This document shows positions 56,054 to 64,000 of a DNA stretch of 64,000 nucleotides, one piece after another; position 1 is the stretch's first letter; every line of letters starts with the position of its first letter. The stretch spans positions 20,710-84,709 of the forward strand of contig CAITLU010000018.1 of NCBI GenBank assembly GCA_903893315.1. Reading direction: 5' to 3'. The position numbers and the translations under genes are program-made. The notes under the pieces are model-generated. The model was not told the DNA's origin, ran no database searches, and worked only from the letters and a program-made list of their open reading frames with translations. The DNA is from an uncultured bacterium. Its GTDB lineage: Bacteria > Desulfobacterota > Binatia > UBA1149 > CAITLU01.

Positions 56054-57249
56054 TTGTGGGTCGGGGAAGGCGCTTCCCTCGGGGTCTGAAGTTCCACGTT
56101 GCTGCCGTCGCGCAGGCCCTCGCCGCCGTCGATGACGACCAGCTCACCGGCAGCGAGGCCGCTCTCTATCGCCGTGTCGTCGCGCTCGCTGATCCCGACC
56201 CGGACCGGGCGTACTTCGATGCTTTGATCGGTCTTCACGACGTAGACGAAGCTGCCTTGGCTGCCGCGTTGCACCGCTGCGCCCGGGACGACGATGCTGC
56301 CGGCGCGGACGTCCTGGAACAGCCGCGCGTTGACGAACTGATTGGGGAACAGAGCTGTGTCATTGTTCGGGAATTCGGCTTTCAGCTTCACGGTCCCGGT
56401 GTTGGGATCGATCTGGTTGTCCGCAGTCACCAAGGTCCCGGTGGCGAGCCGCTCGCGTTGCTCACGATCCCAGGCCTCGACTTGCAGACTCTGACCCGAA
56501 GCGAGCCTGGCTAGAACCGGCGGAAGATGATCTTCCGCGATCGTGAAGACCACCGATATAGGTTGCATCTGAGTGATCGTCACCAGACCTCCGGGGTCGG
56601 TGGAGTTGACCATGTTTCCGGCATCGACGCGGCGTAGTCCGAGGCGGCCGCTGATCGGTGCGGTGATGTGGCAGTAGAGGAGTTGCAGAGCCGCGCTGTC
56701 GATCTGCGCCTGATCGAGTTGCAGCGCCGCTTCGTATTGGCGCACCAGCGACTCCTGGGAATCGAGCTGTTGTCTGGCGACCGAGTCCTGCTTGTAGAGC
56801 AGGCGGTAACGTTCGAGGTCCAGTCTGGCGTTGGCAAGGAGAGCCTGGTCTCTGGCCATCTGGCCTTCGGCCTGGCTTCGTTGCACCTGGAAGGGGCGGG
56901 GATCGATTTCGGCGAGCGGATCGCCTGCTTTCACGTCCTGTCCTTCGCGGAACGGGGCGGACATCAGTTCGCCGTCCACGCGCGGCCTCACCGTCACGGT
57001 TGCCAGCGGAGTCACCGAACCCAATCCTTCGAGGACCACCGCGATGTCGCGCGCTTTGGCGGCGACCGCGACAACGGGGACGCTGCGCGGTGGGCCGCCC
57101 GCGTGCTCTCCGTTTGGCGGAAGTTCTCCGTTCGGCTTGGCGCGCAGCAGGTAGGCGCCTGCTGCCAGTACGACCAGCGCGCCGATGATGCCGCGCGTGC
57201 GTATGCGTTTTTGTTTCGTCGGCGTGGCTGCATTCTCGGATTCGTTCAT
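56050..57249 (-). CDS. mdtA: RND efflux membrane-fusion (adaptor) protein, MdtA-like
   Basis: The 399-residue periplasmic adaptor has one N-terminal membrane anchor ([17 protein letters not shown]). The lipoyl/hairpin region follows: [40 protein letters not shown], a coiled-coil hairpin (about 110-190) with [20 protein letters not shown], then [19 protein letters not shown]. It links the RND pump to the outer-membrane channel. Length and motif order match MdtA. Overlap of four bases with both neighbours. Confidence 0.94.
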   Translation of the reverse strand: MNESENAATPTKQKRIRTRGIIGALVVLAAGAYLLRAKPNGELPPNGEHAGGPPRSVPVVAVAAKARDIAVVLEGLGSVTPLATVTVRPRVDGELMSAPFREGQDVKAGDPLAEIDPRPFQVQRSQAEGQMARDQALLANARLDLERYRLLYKQDSVARQQLDSQESLVRQYEAALQLDQAQIDSAALQLLYCHITAPISGRLGLRRVDAGNMVNSTDPGGLVTITQMQPISVVFTIAEDHLPPVLARLASGQSLQVEAWDREQRERLATGTLVTADNQIDPNTGTVKLKAEFPNNDTALFPNQFVNARLFQDVRAGSIVVPGAAVQRGSQGSFVYVVKTDQSIEVRPVRVGISERDDTAIESGLAAGELVVIDGGEGLRDGSNVELQTPREAPSPTHK

Positions 57250-57902
57250 CTGGTTCTCCCGGTGCGGGCCAAGCCGCGGATCCCCGCGAGCGAAAAGCGG
57301 GTGACGTGATCCGCGATACTCTCGATTTCGGTCTGTAGTTCCAGCTCTGGATAGAGCCGCGTCAGCACCGGAGCGGAGTTACGATAGAAGACGCATTGTC
57401 CGATGATGCTGAACACACTGGCGCGGATCGCGCCGGGCAAAGCGCGTTCGCCGATCAGGTCGCGAACGATCACCGCGAGTTGTTCGTGGTTGGCGCGGAT
57501 CTTTTCGTGCACCAGACGATCGAGCGCCGCCGTCGGGTCGATCATCTCGCGCGCCATAAGCTTGGCGTGCCACGCCGGCCGGCCGCGATCGAAGAGACTT
57601 GACAGGAACGAACCGATGTATGCACGCAGGCGTCGGTCGGCGCTCAGCCCCTGGGGCGGCGGCGGATGTTGCTCGACGGCGCATTGGTCTGCGTACTTGA
57701 TCACCGCCGCGTAAAGCTTCTCCTTGTCGCCGAAGTGATAGTGGACCGCCGCGAGATTGGCCGCGGCCCGGCGGCTGATCTCCTGGATGGTCGCACCGCG
57801 GAAGCCTTCCTCCGCAAACACCTCGCCGGCCGCTTCGAGAAGCCGCCGTCGCGTCTCGGCTGCGCGTGCCTGGGGTTCGCGGCCCGTGCTGTCGGATTTC
57901 AT
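57246..57902 (-). CDS. TetR family regulator of the efflux operon (CecR/CerR-like)
   Basis: The protein has 218 residues from ATG 57902. The helix-turn-helix lies at about residues 15-60 (LEAAGEVFAEEGFRGATIQE and ANLAAVHYHFGDKEKL). The C-terminal part (WHAKLMAREMIDPTAALDRL) is of the CecR/YbiH type. An ATG at 57923 is also in frame, but it lies between the -35 and -10 boxes of the best promoter and so cannot be on that transcript. The gene is first in the operon and overlaps mdtA (ATGA); it presumably represses its own operon. Confidence 0.88.
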   Translation of the reverse strand: MKSDSTGREPQARAAETRRRLLEAAGEVFAEEGFRGATIQEISRRAAANLAAVHYHFGDKEKLYAAVIKYADQCAVEQHPPPPQGLSADRRLRAYIGSFLSSLFDRGRPAWHAKLMAREMIDPTAALDRLVHEKIRANHEQLAVIVRDLIGERALPGAIRASVFSIIGQCVFYRNSAPVLTRLYPELELQTEIESIADHVTRFSLAGIRGLARTGRTR

Positions 57903-57908
57903 ACGTCG

Positions 57909-57937
57909 ATTTGAAACGAACATTTGATTTCTGTCAA
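57909..57937 (-). promoter_or_regulatory. Promoter of the tetR-mdtABC-OMF operon, predicting a leaderless message
   Basis: On the minus strand a perfect -35 hexamer TTGACA (57937-57932) is followed after exactly 17 bases by TCAAAT (57914-57909; four of six to consensus). The expected start of transcription, about seven bases on, coincides with the A of the ATG at 57902. ATTTGA occurs twice, at 57909 and 57922, 13 bases apart, and might be part of a repressor site. Confidence 0.55.
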
Positions 57938-58112
57938 GGCGGCGCCGCGCTCCCGGGCCGGGCAGTTCTGCGGACGCGGTGTCGAGTCCGCCGCGGTCGC
58001 GTGATCAAGGCGGCGCGGCGGCTTCGCCCGGACTCGCGCCGGTGTGCCTGTGACTGCACGCCAAGCCCGGCTCGCGCTTGCCAACTCCCGGCGCGCGTGG
58101 ATTTGTGCGCGA

Positions 58113-59141
58113 ATGACAACCACCAAGCGACCCCGTTACTGGAGTGTGATCTCGCCGATGCCGGCCGCCGAATTGACCGGCATGTGCCGGATGCTCGAAG
58201 CCGCCGGCATCGACGGCCTCTTTGCGCCGCAGGTGCTCGGGCCGCCGTGGATTCCGCTTGCCGCCGCCGCCGCCGTTACCGACCGGGTGCTGCTCGGCAG
58301 CGGCATCGCCATCGCCGCCGCCCGCAGTCCGTTCGAAACGGCGATGGCCGCTCTCGACATGGACCGCATCAGCGGCGGTCGCTTCGTGCTCGGGCTTGGC
58401 ACCAGCGTTCTGTCGTGGACGCGCGGCGTGTTCGGCTCACCGGTGGGCAAGCAGGTTTCGCATCTGCGTGAGACGGTTGCCGCCGTTCGTCACATCGTCG
58501 CCGGCGCCCACTGCGGCCTGACTCCGTTCGAAGGCGAGTTCTACAGCGCCGACTTCCGTGAACTTCAACCTACCGCGCCGCCGGTGCGTCCGGCGATCCC
58601 GATCTGGATCGCTGCGCTGCGCTCGAAGATGGTGCAACTGGCGGCCGAGGTAGGCGACGGTCTGCTCGGTCATCCCATGTGGTCGATCGAATGGACGCTA
58701 AACAATATGCGGCCGGAGTTCGAGGCCGCGCTCGCTGCTGCCGGGCGCCGCCGCAGCGACGTCGAGGTCAACCTCTGGTACTGGGCCGCGCCGGGGCCCA
58801 ACGTGCGCGAGGCCATCGACGACTCGCGTCCGACCATGGCGTTTTACGGAGGCGTAGCTCAGTACGAACCGTTCTTCGCCGCGCATGGCTTCGGAGACGT
58901 GGCCAAGAAGCTGCAGGAGGCCGTGCAGCGCGGCGACTACCGCAGCGCCGCGAAGCTGGTTCCCGACGAGATGGTTCGCACCTTCGTCGCAGTCGGTAGC
59001 GACGACGAAATCCGCGAGCGTTTCGCCGCGGTCGGCGACTTCGCCGATTCGCTGTGCATCGTGCCGCCGGTCTACACACTGTCGCCGGAGAAGGCGATGG
59101 CCTACGGCATGGGAATCGCCCAGGCGTTGTATGCAGGGTGA
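58113..59141 (+). CDS. LLM-class flavin-dependent oxidoreductase, probably F420-dependent
   Basis: The protein has 342 residues from ATG 58113. The luciferase-like TIM barrel is seen in EAAGIDGLFAPQVLGPPWIP, AAAVTDRVLLGSGIAIAAAR, PFETAMAALDMDRISGGRFV, LGLGTSVLSWTRGVFGSP and IPIWIAALRSKMVQLAAEVG, closest in pattern to the F420-dependent subgroup. F420 use is inferred; no F420 biosynthesis gene is in the window. It is divergent from the efflux operon and followed by two SnoaL-like genes on the same strand. The substrate is unknown. Confidence 0.85.
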   Translation: MTTTKRPRYWSVISPMPAAELTGMCRMLEAAGIDGLFAPQVLGPPWIPLAAAAAVTDRVLLGSGIAIAAARSPFETAMAALDMDRISGGRFVLGLGTSVLSWTRGVFGSPVGKQVSHLRETVAAVRHIVAGAHCGLTPFEGEFYSADFRELQPTAPPVRPAIPIWIAALRSKMVQLAAEVGDGLLGHPMWSIEWTLNNMRPEFEAALAAAGRRRSDVEVNLWYWAAPGPNVREAIDDSRPTMAFYGGVAQYEPFFAAHGFGDVAKKLQEAVQRGDYRSAAKLVPDEMVRTFVAVGSDDEIRERFAAVGDFADSLCIVPPVYTLSPEKAMAYGMGIAQALYAG

Positions 59142-59186
59142 GCGTCGCGGGTGCGCGTCGCGTCGCGCACCCGCCGGGAGCATTGA

Positions 59187-59588
59187 ATGAGTTCTGGCAG
59201 TCCTCCGGTGACCGAGCTTACGCTCGCGGCTTTCAGCGACGCGTGGAACCGTCACGACATCGACGCTCTGATGTCCTTCGTGAGTGACGACTGCGTGTTC
59301 GATACCGCTGCCGGTGAGCAGGTCTGCGGTACGCACTACGTCGGCACGGCTGCAGTGCGCAAGGCTTTCGTGTCGGCCTGGGAAGCAGTGCCGGACGCGC
59401 AGTGGCGCAACGCCGTTCACCACGTGGCGGGAGACTTCGGCGTGTCGCAGTGGACCTTCACCGGCACGGCGGCGGACGGCGGCCGCATCGAAGTCGACGG
59501 CGTCGATCTGTTCACCTTTCGGGACGGCAAGATCCAGCGCAAGAACGTGTTCCGCAAGGCTCGCCCGAACCTGCCGGCAGCCGGGTGA
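59187..59588 (+). CDS. SnoaL-like / NTF2-fold protein
   Basis: The 133-residue protein with the NTF2 fold has ELTLAAFSDAWNRHDIDALM at the N-terminus, VSDDCVFDTAAGEQVCGTHY and a C-terminal beta sheet ending DGVDLFTFRDGKIQRKNVFR. Members are polyketide cyclases, ketosteroid-isomerase-like enzymes or simple binding proteins. It lies 45 bases after the LLM oxidoreductase gene and is probably co-transcribed. Confidence 0.82.
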   Translation: MSSGSPPVTELTLAAFSDAWNRHDIDALMSFVSDDCVFDTAAGEQVCGTHYVGTAAVRKAFVSAWEAVPDAQWRNAVHHVAGDFGVSQWTFTGTAADGGRIEVDGVDLFTFRDGKIQRKNVFRKARPNLPAAG

Positions 59589-59668
59589 CGAACGCGCGAT
59601 GATTCACCCTGTGTCAGCGCCACCGGCGGGTTGGTCGCGCGCAGGCAATCAAGGTAAGTGTGCACTCC

Positions 59669-60067
59669 ATGACAAATGACGCGCCCGATCGGGCAGGAAT
59701 CGAGGATCTGGTTATTCGCTTCACCGATGCGTTCAACCGCGACGACCTCGACGAAGCGATGACGTACTTCGCGGACGACGCCTTCTACGACGAGTTCAAT
59801 GGTACGCGAAGCCACGGCAAGGACGCCATTCGCGAGGCTCTGGTTCCGCAGTTCCGCGGCGACTACGGCACGATCCGTTTTCATACCGAAGGCATCAGCG
59901 TCGATGCGAGCAGCGGCACGGCGTTGATCCGCTGGCTGTGTACGCTCGAGAGCGGCGGTGTGCGGCAGGGCTGGCGGGGATTGGACGTCCTGTGCTTTGA
60001 GCATGGCCTCCTGAAGGAGAAGCACACCTACGCCAAGGCGGATGTCCCGCTGCTGCGGCCGGCTTGA
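59669..60067 (+). CDS. SnoaL-like / NTF2-fold protein (second copy)
   Basis: The 132-residue protein has the same fold as its upstream neighbour: LVIRFTDAFNRDDLDEAMTY, FADDAFYDEFNGTRSHGKDA and WRGLDVLCFEHGLLKEKHTY. The two share the pattern FxDAxNRxDxDxxM but are clearly diverged. A GTG at 59660 adds three residues and is an alternative start. Together with the LLM oxidoreductase the pair could form a small catabolic or detoxifying unit; that is inference. Confidence 0.82.
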   Translation: MTNDAPDRAGIEDLVIRFTDAFNRDDLDEAMTYFADDAFYDEFNGTRSHGKDAIREALVPQFRGDYGTIRFHTEGISVDASSGTALIRWLCTLESGGVRQGWRGLDVLCFEHGLLKEKHTYAKADVPLLRPA

Positions 60068-60308
60068 CGCGAAGGCGAGCGGCCTCGCGACATTGCGTGT
60101 TCCGGAATGGACTGCCGGACGGTGCATTGCGCTGATGCCGGCGCGGGGCGCGATTTACCCGCCATGACCTGCGTCGCTGACCGCATACTTCAGTAGCGGG
60201 CGGTATCGAGGGTTGTACGGCGTGGTTCCTCCGCGCCGGGGAAAGGTCTATACGAAAGCTTCCCAGTTGCGCGGCCGACGCCGCGCCGTTGCCGCGGGAG
60301 ATCACGCT

Positions 60309-61730
60309 GTGGAACGTCTTTCGGGAATCGACGCTGCATTTCTCTACATGGAGACCAGCGTGCAGCACATGCACGTGGTGGGCGTCACGATCATCGACCC
60401 GTCGACGATCGTCGGCGGCTACGATTTTGCGGCCGCGCGTGTGGACTTCGCCCGTCGTCTGACTGCGATGCCGGCCTTTCGCCGCCGACTGGTGGGCTTT
60501 CCGCTCGGTCTCGACCATTCGGTGTGGGTCGATGGCCGCGTCGATCTCGACTACCACGTTCACCGTGCCGCGCTGCCTTGCCCGGGCGACAGAGGAATTC
60601 TCGCCGATTTCGTCGGTGACTATGCCGGCCGTCCTTTGGATCGTTCGCGTCCGCTCTGGGAGTGCTGCTTTGTCGAAGGACTCGAGGGAGGCTGTATCGC
60701 GATGCTCCTCAAGGTGCATCACGCGATAATCGACGGGGTCTCCGGAGCACAGGTGATGGAGCGGCTCTACGACCTCGATCCTCAGGCCGGTGCAGCGGCG
60801 CAAGCGGGCGGTGATCAGGAAGCGTTCGAAAGAATCGAAGCGGAGCCGTCTTTGCTGGATCTGGCTTTGGTCTCGCTGAGGGCGCGTGTCGGTGATCCGC
60901 TTCGCGCCGTTTCTCTTGCAGCCAGGACGCTGGTGTCGCTGGCCGGTCAGGTCGCGGCGGCGATCACGGAGCCGGACTCGGGTGATCGCGCGACTTTACC
61001 GGTGGCCGCTCCCGCCACACCGTTCAGTCATGCGCTTACGAGCCGGCGCGCAGTCGCTTTCTCGCGCGCCGAACTTGGCGACCTCAGGATCGCCAAAAAA
61101 GCTTTCGGCGTGACGATCAACGACCTCGTGCTTGCGGCTTGCACGTCGGCGCTGCGGCGCGACCTCATGCGGCGCGGTGCCTTGCCGGACCGCCCGCTGG
61201 TGGCTTCGGTGCCGGTATCGACGAGGCAGGCGGGAGAGGCCGCGGCAAGTTTCAACCGCGTTTCGGCGATGTTCGTGAGCCTGCCGGTTCAGATCGAGGA
61301 TCCGATCGAGCAGTTGCGTGCGGTGCGCGCGGACGCGGTGGCCGGCAAGAAGATGGTCGGCGCCTTCGGCCGGGAACTTCTGGGTGAGGTGGTGGAACTG
61401 CTCCCGCCGCTGCTCTTCGCGCAGGCTATGAGCCTGTACTCACGCCTGCGGCTGGCCGAGAGCCACGCTCCGGTGCACAACCTCGTAGTGTCGAACGTGC
61501 CAGGTCCGCGCGTGCCGATGTATGCCGCCGGCGCCAAGGTGCTCGCGGTCTATCCGCTCGGGCCGATTCTCGAGTGCGCCGCGCTCAACGTTTCGTTGTT
61601 CAGCTACCAGGACGGTGTCGATATCGGAGTGGTGACGTGCCCGGATCTTGTTCCCGACGTGCAAGCTCTCGCGGACGGCATCGCCACCGCCATCGCGGAA
61701 CTCGCGCGACTGGCCGCATCGGCGGCGTAG
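60309..61730 (+). CDS. Wax ester synthase / diacylglycerol acyltransferase (WS/DGAT)
   Basis: The protein has 473 residues from GTG 60309, with GGGAG eight bases upstream. It opens with ERLSGIDAAFLYMETSVQHM, the standard WS/DGAT N-terminus. The catalytic motif HHAIIDG is near residue 138, preceded by RPLWECCFVEGLEGG. The C-terminal half has the conserved VSNVPGPRVPMYAAGAKVLA. It esterifies long alcohols or diacylglycerol with acyl-CoA to make storage wax or triacylglycerol. It is convergent with the deoxyhypusine-synthase-like gene, with an 18-base gap between stops. Confidence 0.93.
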   Translation: MERLSGIDAAFLYMETSVQHMHVVGVTIIDPSTIVGGYDFAAARVDFARRLTAMPAFRRRLVGFPLGLDHSVWVDGRVDLDYHVHRAALPCPGDRGILADFVGDYAGRPLDRSRPLWECCFVEGLEGGCIAMLLKVHHAIIDGVSGAQVMERLYDLDPQAGAAAQAGGDQEAFERIEAEPSLLDLALVSLRARVGDPLRAVSLAARTLVSLAGQVAAAITEPDSGDRATLPVAAPATPFSHALTSRRAVAFSRAELGDLRIAKKAFGVTINDLVLAACTSALRRDLMRRGALPDRPLVASVPVSTRQAGEAAASFNRVSAMFVSLPVQIEDPIEQLRAVRADAVAGKKMVGAFGRELLGEVVELLPPLLFAQAMSLYSRLRLAESHAPVHNLVVSNVPGPRVPMYAAGAKVLAVYPLGPILECAALNVSLFSYQDGVDIGVVTCPDLVPDVQALADGIATAIAELARLAASAA

Positions 61731-61748
61731 GTCAGCGCCGGTCGCGCT

Positions 61749-62741
61749 TCAGACCGACCTCTCCAGCACGTATGCGAAAATCAGCGGCGCGACGATCGTG
61801 GCGTCGGATTCGACGATGAAGCGCGGCGTATCCACGCCGAGTTTTTCCCAGGTGATCTTCTCGTTTGGCACTGCGCCGGAGTAGGATCCGTAACTCGTCG
61901 TCGAGTCGCTGATCTGACAGAAATAGCCCCACAACTTTATGTGGTCGAGCTGGAGGTCCTGGCGCATCATCGGCACCACGCAGATCGGGAAGTCGCCGGC
62001 GATGCCGCCGCCGATCTGAAAGAAGCCGACGCTCTTGTCGGTGGTCGTCTTCTGGTACCAGTCGGTCAGCATCATCATGTATTCGATGCCGCTGCGTACC
62101 GTGTGAACGTTCTTGACCGTACCGCGGATGCAGTGAGAGGCGTAGATGTTGCCGAGGGTCGAGTCTTCCCAGCCCGGGACGATGATCGGCAGCTTCTTCT
62201 GGCACGCGGCCACCAGCCAGCTGTCGGCGGGATCTATCTGGTAGAACTTTTCCAGGACCTTCGTGTCGATGAGGCGATAGTAGAACTCGTGCGGGAATAG
62301 CCTCTCGCCGCGCTTATCGGCCGCGGTCCATTCGTCCATAACAGCGCCTTCGAGGCGCCGAATGGCCTCTTCCTCGGGAATGCAAGTGTCGGTCACCCGG
62401 TTCAGATGCCGTTGCAGAAGCGCTTCTTCGTCGCTCGGAGACAGGTCCCGGTAGTTGGGTACGCGCACGTAGTGATCGTGGGCGACCAAATTGAAAAGAT
62501 CCTCTTCGAGGTTGGCGCCGGTGCAGCAGATGGCGTGGACCTTGCCGCGGCGAATCATCTCGGCGACGGAAATGCCGAGTTCGGCGGTGCTCATTGCACC
62601 GGCCATGGTCAGCAGCATCTGATTGCCGTCGCCGAGAAAATCGCAGTACCCCTTGGCTGCATCGACGAGTGCGGCGGCGTTGAAATGACGATAATGCTGT
62701 TCGAGAAAAGCGCTGATCCCGCTAGGGGCTTGGTACGGCAT
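61749..62741 (-). CDS. Deoxyhypusine-synthase-like protein lacking the catalytic lysine
   Basis: The 330-residue protein starts at MPYQAPSGISAFLEQHYRHF. It aligns with deoxyhypusine synthase over its length: MLLTMAGAMSTAELGISVAE (NAD/spermidine region), CCTGANLEEDLFNLVAHDHY, PIIVPGWEDSTLGNIYASHC, and near the end SYSGAVPNEKITWEKLGVD and ESDATIVAPLIFAYVLE. Eukaryotic enzymes carry the imine-forming lysine in GGGVxKHHIANAN; here the same place reads GGGIAGDFPICVVP, with no lysine. Bacteria lack eIF5A, so a polyamine-related reaction (for example homospermidine synthesis) is more likely than deoxyhypusine formation. Confidence 0.85.
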   Translation of the reverse strand: MPYQAPSGISAFLEQHYRHFNAAALVDAAKGYCDFLGDGNQMLLTMAGAMSTAELGISVAEMIRRGKVHAICCTGANLEEDLFNLVAHDHYVRVPNYRDLSPSDEEALLQRHLNRVTDTCIPEEEAIRRLEGAVMDEWTAADKRGERLFPHEFYYRLIDTKVLEKFYQIDPADSWLVAACQKKLPIIVPGWEDSTLGNIYASHCIRGTVKNVHTVRSGIEYMMMLTDWYQKTTTDKSVGFFQIGGGIAGDFPICVVPMMRQDLQLDHIKLWGYFCQISDSTTSYGSYSGAVPNEKITWEKLGVDTPRFIVESDATIVAPLIFAYVLERSV

Positions 62742-62857
62742 GAGCAGGTTTGTCGCAGGACGGGCGGCCGATTTCAAGCCGTCCCGACACAGGCAGTCGA
62801 TGCGCGCAGCCCGGCTGCAGTACCGAGCAGGCCGGTAGTCCGCACGATGAAATCCCG

Positions 62858-63850
62858 TTACCTGGCGGCGCGCTGCCAGGTCCACGCATCGCGGAGCGTT
62901 TCTTCCAGCGGGCGGAAGCGAAGGCCGAGATCGCGCTCTGCTTTGCCGGAATCGAGGGCGATCTTGGCGTGCATGAGTCGCACGGCCTGAGGGCTGACGA
63001 GCACTTCGCCGCCGAAGAGTTTGCCCCAGGCTTGGGCGCAGGATGCGTAGGCGAGCAGCACGGTGTGCGGGATCGTAAAGCGCGGCGCGCGGACGGTGGT
63101 TACCTGTTCGAGCGCCGCGAGCAGTTCGGCCATCGACAGATAGCGACCGCCGACGATGTAGCGCTCGCGGTCAGCGGCCAGTTCGGCAGCGGCGATCATC
63201 GCATCTGCTACATCGCGTGCGTCGACGATGCTGGTGCCGCCGTCGATGATGGCCGGGATACGCCGGGCTGCGAACTCGGCGAGCAATTTGCCGGCCGCGG
63301 TAGGAGCCTCGTCGTAGGGACCCCAGATCCAGCCCGGAAGGATTTCGACGACGCGAAGTGCGCTGTTTCCCGTCCACGCGGCGATCGCTGCATCGGTGCG
63401 CAGTTTGCTCCCCAGATATGCGTTGGACTCTTGAACGGCAGACGGAGGAGTTTGCTCGTCGCCGGGCGAAGCGTCGTGCTTGCGTCCCACTACGCCGCCC
63501 GAACCGACATGCACGAAACATTTCGTGCGTGCCCGGTCGGCTGCATCCAGCAGCGCGAGCGTACCGCGCACGTTGACTTCATCGAGAGTGTGGAGATCGG
63601 GATTCGGCCCGAAGGCTTCCCTGAAGTAGGCCGCAGTGTGAAAGACGGCGTCGCAGCCATCGAGCGCCGCCGCGAATGCGTCGACGCGCAGCATGTCGCC
63701 GATGACGATGCGTGCCCTGGTGTCTGCGAGCAGGCGCCCCGACTTGGCGCTGTCGCGGGCGAGGCCGACAACCTCGTGGCCGCGCGCCAACAGTGCGCGC
63801 ACCAGATTGTTGCCGAGAAGGCCGGTGGATCCTGTGACGAAAGCTTTCAT
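62858..63850 (-). CDS. NAD-dependent epimerase/dehydratase (extended SDR)
   Basis: The protein has 330 residues from ATG 63850 (an upstream in-frame start at 63886 adds 12 residues). The nucleotide motif is VTGSTGLLGNNLVRALLARG at the N-terminus, followed by VFHTAAYF, and NAYLGSKLRTD with the catalytic Tyr and Lys. LPGWIWGPYDEAPTAAG and VDARDVADAMI follow. The pattern is that of dihydroflavonol-reductase-like or hopanoid-associated (HpnA-like) SDRs. The substrate is not readable. It is separated by 116 bases from the deoxyhypusine-synthase-like gene on the same strand. Confidence 0.88.
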   Translation of the reverse strand: MKAFVTGSTGLLGNNLVRALLARGHEVVGLARDSAKSGRLLADTRARIVIGDMLRVDAFAAALDGCDAVFHTAAYFREAFGPNPDLHTLDEVNVRGTLALLDAADRARTKCFVHVGSGGVVGRKHDASPGDEQTPPSAVQESNAYLGSKLRTDAAIAAWTGNSALRVVEILPGWIWGPYDEAPTAAGKLLAEFAARRIPAIIDGGTSIVDARDVADAMIAAAELAADRERYIVGGRYLSMAELLAALEQVTTVRAPRFTIPHTVLLAYASCAQAWGKLFGGEVLVSPQAVRLMHAKIALDSGKAERDLGLRFRPLEETLRDAWTWQRAAR

Positions 63851-63921
63851 GGCGTGCGGCGCGTTGTCTGTGGTATCGCGCCGCACGCCGTCTGAAAAAC
63901 TCGCGGTGTGCTCCGGGAGTC

Positions 63922-64000
63922 CTAGTACCCGCGCTCGCCGCCGAAGTTGCCGCGGCCGCCCCCGCCGCCGAAGCCACCACCACCGCCACCGCCACCGCCA
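63922..64000 (-). CDS. C-terminal tail of a glycine-rich protein, probably an RRM RNA-binding protein (partial)
   Basis: Only the last 25 codons are in the window. They read a run of nine glycines, Phe, five glycines, then RGNFGGERGY and a TAG stop. Such Gly/Arg tails with terminal tyrosine are typical of small bacterial RNA-binding proteins with one RRM domain. The RRM itself would lie beyond the right edge. The GGC repetition visible here is coding low complexity, not a separate repeat element. Confidence 0.5.
   Translation of the reverse strand, partial: GGGGGGGGGFGGGGGRGNFGGERGY

Noticed and set aside
63955..64000. GGC-type tandem repeat at the right edge
   Set aside because: It is in frame with a glycine-rich C-terminus ending in a stop codon, so it is coding low complexity rather than a microsatellite or CRISPR.

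Overview
The window is GC-rich chromosomal DNA with densely packed genes. It has about 52 supportable protein genes, no rRNA or tRNA that I could recognise, and no insertion sequence or CRISPR array. The gene content is that of a Gram-negative bacterium: lipoproteins with lipoboxes, apolipoprotein N-acyltransferase, an OprB-type porin and a complete RND efflux system. Several features together fit an uncultivated deltaproteobacterium-like lineage (Desulfobacterota, Binatota or Myxococcota) better than a gamma- or alphaproteobacterium. They are a multihaem cytochrome c, a Bacteroides-type serine palmitoyltransferase, a wax ester synthase/DGAT, a putative F420-dependent LLM oxidoreductase, a deoxyhypusine-synthase-like enzyme, and many acyl-CoA and crotonase genes. 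This placement is an inference from gene content only.

Layout. At 1-3070 (minus) a PLP-dependent lyase resembling sphingosine-1-phosphate lyase, a TetR regulator and a hydantoinase A (cut by the window edge) form a tight operon. At 3248-5272 is a membrane sulfatase/phosphoethanolamine-transferase-like protein. At 5470-6491 is hypAB for nickel insertion, with no hydrogenase nearby. At 6676-12282 come a large PHA-synthase-like hydrolase/acyl-CoA ligase fusion, an alkylsulfatase-like lipoprotein and an AlkA glycosylase. At 12227-24461 there is a mixed set: MAPEG, YkgJ, CysH, two crotonases, two unusual exported proteins, HU, DAHP synthase, a hydrolase, acyl-CoA dehydrogenase, Nudix and a lipoprotein. 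At 24488-30426 are LOG, an ABC-F protein, a DEAD-box helicase, a DUF4079-like protein and Lnt. At 30504-31415 lies a decayed 4Fe-4S protein gene. At 31522-33464 a nine-haem-motif cytochrome is translationally coupled to a redoxin-TPR protein. At 33535-44617 are YbaK, an FMN oxidase, VOC, acyltransferase 3, a P-type ATPase/DUF2804 pair, serine palmitoyltransferase, AmtB and a zinc alcohol dehydrogenase. At 44779-48207 a papain-like peptidase/hydrolase fusion is divergent from an OprB porin. At 48371-57923 is the five-gene efflux operon tetR-mdtA-mdtB-mdtC-OMF, all overlapping or abutting. At 58113-64000 are an LLM oxidoreductase, two SnoaL-like proteins, wax synthase, the deoxyhypusine-synthase-like enzyme, an NAD-dependent epimerase, and the tail of a glycine-rich (probably RNA-binding) protein.

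How it fits together. Lipid metabolism dominates: acyl-CoA activation, acyl-CoA dehydrogenation, two crotonases, wax ester/TAG synthesis, sphingoid base synthesis (serine palmitoyltransferase) and possibly its breakdown (S1P-lyase-like). Envelope biology and efflux form the second theme. The points most worth following up are the deoxyhypusine-synthase homologue that lacks the catalytic lysine, the peptidase-hydrolase fusion, the PHA-synthase-like/ligase fusion, the three-repeat exported protein with no canonical start codon in front of its signal peptide, the cytochrome/redoxin pair, and a consensus promoter that predicts a leaderless tetR message.
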